18,354 bases of DNA from Lentisphaeria bacterium (GTDB lineage: Bacteria > Verrucomicrobiota > Lentisphaeria > Victivallales > UBA1829): contig JAFYBD010000310.1 of NCBI GenBank assembly GCA_017540385.1, positions 1-18,354 of the forward strand, written 5' to 3'. A program made the translations under genes and the position numbers. The notes under the pieces are model-generated. The model saw nothing but the letters and a program-made list of their open reading frames with translations, was not told the origin of the DNA and did not search any database. Position 1 is the first letter of the stretch. Each line of letters opens with the position of its first letter. Positions 7,427-12,637 of the stretch are shown in pieces.

Positions 7427-7450
7427 AAAAAAGCGTTTTTGCTGTATATT
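7423..7450 (+). promoter_or_regulatory. Promoter of the lipoprotein/HPr/trkAH operon
   Basis: TTGAAA (7423-7428) and TATATT (7445-7450) each match consensus at five of six bases, with a 16-bp spacer. The start should fall near 7457, about 60 bases before the ATG at 7517. The -35 contains the TGA stop of the upstream gene. Confidence 0.65.
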
Positions 7451-7516
7451 GTTATAGCAAGGAGTCCGCTGCGAAAATCCGCGCGGGAAACGCAACCAAC
7501 TGGAAAGGAAACGGGA

Positions 7517-7879
7517 ATGATTCGGAACATACTGGCTGCCGCGGCATTGGTCCTGACGGCGACGCTGTCCGCTTCCTGCGGCTATTTTCAGGCGCGAGAA
7601 CAGCGCGGGAAGCTGGCGGACATCCGCGTGGGCATGAGCAAGGAGCAAGTCCGGGAAATCGCCGGAAACCCGCTCGAAAAGGAGCTTTTCGGCACGGACG
7701 ACCTCTGGTATTACTACACCAATCCCAAATGGTACGACGGACTCGTCACCCAGGACGAATGTACGCCGTTCGTCTTCGAGGACGAACGCCTCGCCGGGTG
7801 GGGCCACGACTACTACCATCAAAGCGGCTCCCTGTCCAGCTGGACGCAGAAAGCCATCAACAGCGCAGTCTGGTTCTGA
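7517..7879 (+). CDS. Small predicted lipoprotein, BamE/DUF3192-like
   Basis: The protein has 120 residues from the ATG at 7517, which has an AAGGAA ribosome site just upstream and follows the promoter at 7423-7450. The frame is open further back, but that part contains the promoter. Residues 1-20 form a signal peptide ending LSASC, a plausible though imperfect lipobox with Cys at about 21, so it is probably anchored in a membrane. The motif RVGMSKEQVREIAGNPLEKE is the hallmark of the BamE/SmpA/OmlA-like fold and of DUF3192 lipoproteins (helix then glycine turn). The later ECTPFVFEDERLAGWG favours a DUF3192-like protein over true BamE. The function is unknown. It is first in a run with HPr, trkA and trkH, 27 bases before the HPr gene. 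Confidence 0.78.
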   Translation: MIRNILAAAALVLTATLSASCGYFQAREQRGKLADIRVGMSKEQVREIAGNPLEKELFGTDDLWYYYTNPKWYDGLVTQDECTPFVFEDERLAGWGHDYYHQSGSLSSWTQKAINSAVWF

Positions 7880-7906
7880 GCGCAGACAACCCCCGAAAGC
7901 ATCCGC

Positions 7907-8179
7907 ATGTATCAGAAAAAAGCCGTCATCCGCAACAAGGCAGGCATCCACTGCCGTCCCTCCAGCGTCATCATGTTCGCGGCGGAACCCTACGCCAAGG
8001 CGCACGAGATCACGATCACCGGCCCCCGCGGAGCCGCCAGGCTCACCAGCATCCTCGACCTGCTCACGATGGGACTTCAGAAGGGCGAGGAGGTCACGAT
8101 CTCCGTGACCGGGGAAAAGGAAGAGGAACTCTGCCTGAAGCTGGCGGAACTCTTTGAAACCGAATTCGATTTCACCTGA
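7907..8179 (+). CDS. HPr-family phosphocarrier protein
   Basis: This 90-residue protein carries a phosphoryl group on histidine between an EI-type kinase and EIIA-type partners. The active-site segment reads NKAGIHCRPSS with His15 in the canonical place; Cys16 replaces the usual Ala. Ser48 in TSILDLLTMGL aligns with the regulatory Ser46 of Gram-positive HPr, so control by an HPr kinase is possible. The length is normal and there are two extra residues between the two sites. No EI, EIIA or HPr kinase gene is in the window, so it could serve a sugar PTS, a nitrogen-type PTS (NPr) or a purely regulatory chain. It lies 45 bases upstream of trkA, separated by a strong hairpin. The ribosome site is weak. 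Confidence 0.92.
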   Translation: MYQKKAVIRNKAGIHCRPSSVIMFAAEPYAKAHEITITGPRGAARLTSILDLLTMGLQKGEEVTISVTGEKEEELCLKLAELFETEFDFT

Positions 8180-8183
8180 AACA

Positions 8184-8206
8184 GCGCCGCCTGATCCAGA
8201 CGGCGC
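8184..8206 (+). promoter_or_regulatory. Intercistronic hairpin between HPr and trkA
   Basis: GCGCCG (8184-8189) pairs with CGGCGC (8201-8206). Inside, after one C-A mismatch, CTG pairs with CAG around an ATC loop. No T-run follows, so it is not a classical terminator. It could mark mRNA processing, protect a 3' end or lower trkA expression relative to the HPr gene. The trkA ribosome site (AGGAA, 8210-8214) lies just beyond it. Confidence 0.6.
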
Positions 8207-8224
8207 CATAGGAACAGCGCATCC

Positions 8225-9583
8225 ATGAAAATCATCGTGATCGGAGCCGGGGAACTCGGCCGTCTGCTGGCTTCCGCACTCAGCGAGGAGGACCACGACG
8301 TGGTCCTCGTCGACAGCGACACCGACGAACTCGACCGCATCTCCGGCAAGATCGACGGCATGACCATCGCCGGCAGCTGCTCCAGCGTCAAGATCCTGAA
8401 GGAAGCCGGAGCGGAGACCGCTGACGCCCTGCTGGCCGTGAGCGGCGACGAGGCCGCGAACATCGTGGCCTGCCAGATCGCGAACAAGCTCGGCGTGAAA
8501 CACACCGTGTGCCGTCTCTACAGCGACGAGTGTTTCTCCGAGGAGGACGCCATCGGCCCCGCCACGTTCGGGCTCTGGCGCACGTTCTCCTCCCCCGAGG
8601 AATCCGCCGACAAGATCCTCGCCGTGCTCGCGAACCCGATCACGCTCGAATCCATCACGTTCACCAACCCGGACGCCGCCATGCTCGTGCTCGAGATCAC
8701 GCGTTCCAGCGTGCTTCAGGGCGTCCGAATCCGCGACATCCCCGGCCCCGAACTCCTCCGGAAAATACGCTTCGCCGCACTCCTCCGCGACCGCCAGCTG
8801 CTCGTCCCGCACGGCGACACCCTGCTCATCCCGGGCGACCGCGTGTACGTGGCCGGACGCAAAGAGGACATCGACGCCTTCGTCAAATGGGCCACGCCGG
8901 AGAACGCCGGCACGCCCTCGCGCATCATCATCTCCGGCGACGACGCCGCCAGCGTGATCCTCGCGCGGAAAGCCCACGAACTCGGTTTCGGCATCCGCAT
9001 GATCGTGCGGGACGAGAAGACCGGGGAGAAGATCCAGGACGAAGTCCCGCCCGACGTGATGGTCCTCCACGGCGACCCGACCGACGAATCGCTGCTGGAC
9101 AGCGCGGGCATCTCCGCCGCCGACGTCTTCGTGAGCGTCACGCAGGACGACGAGGAGAACATCCTCTCCTGCATCATCGCGAAACGCCTCGGCGCGAAGA
9201 AGGTCGTGAGCCTGACCCATCGCCCGGAATACATCCGCATCGCGCGCGAAATGGGCCCCATCGACTGCGCGTTCAGCGCCACGCTGGTCGCCGCAAACTC
9301 CGTGCTCCGACTGCTCGAGGGCGGCAACAAGCGCGTCGACGTGCAGCTGCAGAGCTTCAAGGCCGCCATCTCCGAATTCCGCATCGCACATTCCTCGCCC
9401 CTCTGCGGCAAGACCCTCTCCGCGGCCAAGCTCCCGGCCAGTCTGATCCTCGCGCTCGTCTTCCGCGGCAGCGAGATCTTCGCGCCCGCCGGCGACACCG
9501 TGCTGCTGGAGGGCGACATCGTGGTGGCCGTCGTGACCCGCGACACCATGCGCGCGCTCGACAAGCTCTTCCCCGCCAAATAA
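8225..9583 (+). CDS. trkA: Trk potassium uptake system peripheral protein TrkA
   Basis: TrkA forms the cytoplasmic nucleotide-sensing ring that gates the TrkH potassium channel. The 452-residue length fits the two-unit form: RCK-N, RCK-C, RCK-N, RCK-C. The first Rossmann unit has GAGELG (7-12) and an acidic Asp30 at the end of the second strand, as for NAD(H) binding. The second unit starts near residue 236 with IIISGDDAAS, where the GxGxxG loop is not conserved, so it may not bind nucleotide in the usual way. Both RCK-C domains are recognisable by GDRVYVAG-like and GDIVVAVV-like ends. trkH follows after 18 bases, and the HPr-like gene precedes it. Confidence 0.95.
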   Translation: MKIIVIGAGELGRLLASALSEEDHDVVLVDSDTDELDRISGKIDGMTIAGSCSSVKILKEAGAETADALLAVSGDEAANIVACQIANKLGVKHTVCRLYSDECFSEEDAIGPATFGLWRTFSSPEESADKILAVLANPITLESITFTNPDAAMLVLEITRSSVLQGVRIRDIPGPELLRKIRFAALLRDRQLLVPHGDTLLIPGDRVYVAGRKEDIDAFVKWATPENAGTPSRIIISGDDAASVILARKAHELGFGIRMIVRDEKTGEKIQDEVPPDVMVLHGDPTDESLLDSAGISAADVFVSVTQDDEENILSCIIAKRLGAKKVVSLTHRPEYIRIAREMGPIDCAFSATLVAANSVLRLLEGGNKRVDVQLQSFKAAISEFRIAHSSPLCGKTLSAAKLPASLILALVFRGSEIFAPAGDTVLLEGDIVVAVVTRDTMRALDKLFPAK

Positions 9584-9601
9584 GAAGCATCCGCCCCGAC
9601 C

Positions 9602-11152
9602 ATGAATCACCGGCTCATCCTGTTCTTCATCTTCGTCATCGCCGCGGCCATCGGGTTCGCGGAGATCCTCGCTGGCGGCGTGGGTCTGCTCTGCGGCGAC
9701 GCGGTCGAAGACGTCCGCGCGCTGCTCTTCTGCGCCTCCGGCACGCTGGCCGCCGGGATCGCCGGCTGCTCCGTATTCCGCCTGAAAACCGCGGAACACC
9801 GCCGCGCCGGACTCCGCGAAGGCTACGCCGTGGCAGGATTCTGCTGGATGGCGGCCTCCATCATCGGCGCCCTGCCCTTCTTCTTCGTGGTCGGCATGCA
9901 CTGGTACGACGCGCTCTTCGAATCGTTCTCCGGGTTCACCACCACCGGAGCTGCGCTCATCCATCCCGGACTGCACCTGTGGACCGGCGCGGAACTGCCG
10001 TTCGGCGTGGAGAGCCTGCCGAAGGGCGTGGTCTTCTGGCGCGCCACGGAGTCCTGGCTGGGCGGCATGGGGATCATCGTGCTCGTGCTGGCCATCCTGC
10101 CGCTCTTCAACCGCGGCGGACAGATGCTGTACAACGCCGAAACGCCGGGTCTGAAATCCTCCGACTCGCAGATCGCGCCGCGCATCACGTCCAGCGCGAA
10201 GATCCTGTGGCTCATCTACGTCGGGATCACGCTCATGGAGATACCCCTGCTCCGGTTTGCCGGGATGGACCTCTTCGAGGCGGTCTGCAATTCGTTCACG
10301 ACCATCTCCACCGGCGGTTTCTGCACGCGCCAGGACAGCATCGCCGCGTTCAACAGCACCCCGATCACGCTCATCGTCACCTTCTTCATGTTCGTCTCGG
10401 GTGCGAATTTCACCCTGCACGTCCGGTTCCTCTCCGGCAGGTCCCTGTCCTATTTCCGCGACGAGGAGTTCCGCGTGTACTCCATCATCCTCGCCGGGGT
10501 GACCTGCATCATCGCGGCCTCCCTGCTGCTCCAGGGCCAGGTGTACGACCTCTCCGCCGCCAACGGCTTCGCGGAACGCCTCGCAACAGCCGGACGCGCC
10601 GTCCGCGACGCGGCCTTCCAGTCCACCTCCCTCATGACCTCCACCGGATTCACGATCGGCGACTACTGCCTGTGGCCGTCCATCGCGGTCTCCCTGCTGC
10701 TCGGGCTCTCCCTGATCGGCGGCTGCGGCGGATCGACCGCGGGCGGCCTCAAATGCGTGCGCGCGCTGCTCGTGTGGCGGCAGAGTCTGACCGAGATCAA
10801 GCACAGCATCTTCCCGCAGCTCGTCACGAGCGTCTACCTGAACAACGTCCGCATGAAGGCCCCGGCCATTCAGAAGACCATCGCGTTCTTCACCGCCTAC
10901 ATCGCCACCGCGCTGCTCTTCGCCCTGCTCATCCCCATCTTCTGCCCCGCCTGCTCCTGGGAATCCGCCCTGTCGATCTCCGTGACGAGCCTCAGCAACG
11001 TCGGCCCCGGAGCCGCTCAGGTCGGCCCGGCGTGCAATTTCGACTGGCTCTCCCCGGCGGCGAAACTCCTCGCCGCGTTCGAAATGCTGATCGGCCGTCT
11101 GGAACTCTTCACGATCTTCGTGCTCTTCCTGCCGTCCTTCTGGCGCAAGTGA
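9602..11152 (+). CDS. trkH: Trk potassium transporter membrane subunit TrkH
   Basis: TrkH is the inner-membrane potassium-conducting subunit. The 516 residues contain the four M1-P-M2 repeats, with filter segments SGFTTTGA (110-117), TTISTGGF (233-240), MTSTGFT (345-351) and SLSNVGPG near residue 460. The loop GGCGGSTAGGLK (373-384), typical of TrkH/KtrB, is intact. It starts 18 bases after trkA without an obvious Shine-Dalgarno sequence, so translation is probably coupled to trkA. The intact filter glycines suggest normal potassium selectivity. Confidence 0.95.
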   Translation: MNHRLILFFIFVIAAAIGFAEILAGGVGLLCGDAVEDVRALLFCASGTLAAGIAGCSVFRLKTAEHRRAGLREGYAVAGFCWMAASIIGALPFFFVVGMHWYDALFESFSGFTTTGAALIHPGLHLWTGAELPFGVESLPKGVVFWRATESWLGGMGIIVLVLAILPLFNRGGQMLYNAETPGLKSSDSQIAPRITSSAKILWLIYVGITLMEIPLLRFAGMDLFEAVCNSFTTISTGGFCTRQDSIAAFNSTPITLIVTFFMFVSGANFTLHVRFLSGRSLSYFRDEEFRVYSIILAGVTCIIAASLLLQGQVYDLSAANGFAERLATAGRAVRDAAFQSTSLMTSTGFTIGDYCLWPSIAVSLLLGLSLIGGCGGSTAGGLKCVRALLVWRQSLTEIKHSIFPQLVTSVYLNNVRMKAPAIQKTIAFFTAYIATALLFALLIPIFCPACSWESALSISVTSLSNVGPGAAQVGPACNFDWLSPAAKLLAAFEMLIGRLELFTIFVLFLPSFWRK

Positions 11153-11185
11153 ACGGCGTCCCGCCGCCGATCCGCCCGGCGCGCG

Positions 11186-11244
11186 TTTTTTTCTCGTTTT
11201 TTTCCCTTTTTTTCACGTTTTGCTCTTGTTTTTCTCGGTGTTTT
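11186..11244 (+). promoter_or_regulatory. Phased T-tracts (probable intrinsically curved DNA)
   Basis: T-runs lie at 11186-11192, 11197-11203, 11207-11213, 11218-11221, 11229-11233 and 11241-11244. Their centres are 9.5-11.5 bp apart, close to one helical turn, which is the arrangement that bends DNA. They lead straight into the promoter of the receiver gene. The first T-run follows GC-rich sequence after trkH and could also help terminate that operon, but I see no strong stem right next to it. Confidence 0.75.
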
Positions 11245-11254
11245 CAGGTATAAT
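11226..11254 (+). promoter_or_regulatory. Promoter of the receiver-domain gene
   Basis: A perfect TATAAT (11249-11254) lies 17 bp from TTGTTT (11226-11231), a weak -35 with the TTG core. The start should fall near 11261. A CGGGGA ribosome site precedes the ATG at 11290. Confidence 0.7.
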
Positions 11255-11289
11255 ATAAACCGCAAACTTTTTTATCCCGGGGAAAACCT

Positions 11290-11706
11290 ATGACAGAACC
11301 AGAGACACTGCCGCGCGGCAACGAAACGCTCCTCATCGTGGACGACCAGGAAACCGTGTGGGATTTCCTGATCGAGGCGCTTCAGAACCTCGGCTACTCC
11401 GTCCTGCTCGCGGAAAACGGCGAGGACGCGGTCTCCATTTACCGGGACAACCCCAGCCAGATCGACCTGGTCCTGCTCGACATGGTCATGCCGCGCCTCG
11501 GCGGTCACGGCACGTTCTACCAGATCCGTGCCATCGACCCGACGGCGAAGATCCTGCTCTCCAGCGGATTCGTGCAGGAGGGAGCCGTGCAGGACCTGCT
11601 GGACAACGGCGCGGCGGGTTTCATCGCGAAGCCGCACCGTCTGCCGAAGCTCACGCGGGCGATCCGCGACGTGCTGGACGGCAAGCCCGTCTCCGGCCAG
11701 ATCTGA
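11290..11706 (+). CDS. Stand-alone response-regulator receiver protein
   Basis: The 138-residue protein is a single CheY-like receiver domain with no output domain. The acidic pocket is VDD (Asp18, Asp19), the phosphorylation site is Asp64 in LVLLDMVMPRLGG, the Thr/Ser switch is Ser91 or Ser92 in ILLSSGF, and Lys114 is in the AKP motif, so it should be phosphorylatable. The start GNETLLIVDDQETV and the end resemble receiver domains found at the C-terminus of hybrid histidine kinases. It may therefore be a detached phosphorelay module. No histidine kinase is nearby. It has its own promoter and a terminator-like hairpin, so it is probably monocistronic. Confidence 0.92.
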   Translation: MTEPETLPRGNETLLIVDDQETVWDFLIEALQNLGYSVLLAENGEDAVSIYRDNPSQIDLVLLDMVMPRLGGHGTFYQIRAIDPTAKILLSSGFVQEGAVQDLLDNGAAGFIAKPHRLPKLTRAIRDVLDGKPVSGQI

Positions 11707-11741
11707 GCGGTTTTCATTCCCGGAATCGGGCCATCTCTCCC

Positions 11742-11765
11742 ATCGCGCCCGCGATCCTTCTTTTT
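11742..11765 (+). terminator. Terminator-like hairpin after the receiver gene
   Basis: ATCGC (11742-11746) pairs with GCGAT (11751-11755) around GCCC, followed by CCTTCTTTTT (11756-11765). The stem is short and two C residues delay the T-run, so it is a moderate candidate. Its place, 36 bases after the receiver stop and before the next promoter, supports the call. Confidence 0.5.
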
Positions 11766-11789
11766 CCTCCATTTTTTCCCGAAAACAAC

Positions 11790-11824
11790 TGGAAAAAACG
11801 GAAAAACGGGCTACATTTAATGTA
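11790..11824 (+). promoter_or_regulatory. Candidate promoter and palindromic operator of the TPR lipoprotein/dnaG unit
   Basis: TGGAAA (11790-11795) is 16 bp from TACATT (11812-11817); TTTAAT (11816-11821) is an alternative -10. TACATT-T-AATGTA (11812-11824) is a perfect inverted repeat with a one-base centre covering the -10, as an operator for a dimeric repressor would. The AGAGGAG ribosome site is at 11836-11842. Confidence 0.45.
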
Positions 11825-11851
11825 TGGCCCGACAAAGAGGAGACGACGCCC

Positions 11852-12601
11852 ATGAAATCGCTTTACATATTCTGCCTCGCCGCAGTCTGCGCGGCGCTGA
11901 TGCTCACCGCCTGCGGTCCGGAACCCACCGCCGACGAATGGATGCGCAAATCGCTCGCATCCGCGAAGGAAGGCAAATGGAGCCGCGCGCTCGACCAGGC
12001 GGGCAACGCCGTCGACAAGGCCCCCGGAAACACCCTCGCGAACGTCCTGCTGGCGATCGCGCTGGAAAACAACAACCGCCCGGCGGACGCCATGGAGGCG
12101 GCCGAACGCGCCGGAGCCGACACCGGCTGCTTCATCGCCCAGTACACCCTCGGACGGCTTTACTGCCGCCAGCAGAAATACGACAGCAGCATCCGCCCCC
12201 TCACCCGGGCGCTCGAACTCCGTCCCGACGACGCGAACACGCTGATCCTGCTCGCGCGGGCGAAGCTCCACCTGAATACCGAGGACGCGTTCGAGCTGAA
12301 CAACCGCCTCCGCAGTCTGCCGCAGTTCGCGCAGTCGCCGATCGTATTCAACGAGCTCGGCGTGCTGAAGGTGCTGCAGAACAAGCCCAAGCAGGCCATC
12401 TCGCTCTTCCGCACCGCCATCCAGCTGGACGCGGACAATCCCCACCTGAACCTGAACCTCGCCATCCTCCAGGACTACCACCTCGGCAACCTCCCGGAGG
12501 CCCGGCAGTATTACAACGTCTTCCTCCGGCTCTCCTCCAGCAGGCGCGAACTGCTCGACGAATACAAGGAAGTCCAGACCCGTCTCGAAATCATCCGCTG
12601 A
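11852..12601 (+). CDS. TPR-repeat lipoprotein
   Basis: The protein has 249 residues from the ATG at 11852, placed 9 bases after a strong AGAGGAG ribosome site. The frame is open further upstream but passes through the preceding gene and promoter. A signal peptide ends in a good lipobox, LTAC, with Cys21, so it should be a membrane-anchored, periplasm-facing lipoprotein. The rest is helical with about five tetratricopeptide repeats between residues 30 and 230, for example the unit around GRLYCRQQKYDSSIRPLTRA. Such proteins usually scaffold envelope complexes; the partner is unknown. It resembles PilF/PilW or BamD-like proteins only in general design. dnaG starts 36 bases later and may be co-transcribed. 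Confidence 0.85.
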   Translation: MKSLYIFCLAAVCAALMLTACGPEPTADEWMRKSLASAKEGKWSRALDQAGNAVDKAPGNTLANVLLAIALENNNRPADAMEAAERAGADTGCFIAQYTLGRLYCRQQKYDSSIRPLTRALELRPDDANTLILLARAKLHLNTEDAFELNNRLRSLPQFAQSPIVFNELGVLKVLQNKPKQAISLFRTAIQLDADNPHLNLNLAILQDYHLGNLPEARQYYNVFLRLSSSRRELLDEYKEVQTRLEIIR

Positions 12602-12637
12602 GCCGCCCCCGAACGGCCCCACGAGGACGCGACCGCC

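Noticed and set aside
6728..10804. 1358-codon open frame on the minus strand opposite the RluA-family, lipoprotein, HPr, trkA and trkH genes
   Set aside because: The plus-strand genes are clearly real and contain family motifs. The long antisense frame follows from GC-rich codon use, is rich in Gly/Arg/His/Glu without any recognisable domain, and spans several genes.
11154..11192. CGGCG-TCC-CGCCG hairpin after trkH plus a T-run as a terminator
   Set aside because: The stem ends about 20 bases before the T-run, so the two do not form a standard terminator. The T-runs are better explained by their helical phasing, though some termination is possible.
8509..11253. 914-codon plus-strand frame overlapping trkA and trkH in another phase
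   Set aside because: It is mostly Arg/Pro/His, as expected from a shifted reading of GC-rich genes, and conflicts with well-supported TrkA and TrkH.
11528..11851. Longer N-terminus for the TPR lipoprotein
   Set aside because: It would overlap the receiver gene in another frame and its terminator. The signal peptide and lipobox begin exactly at 11852 behind a strong ribosome site.
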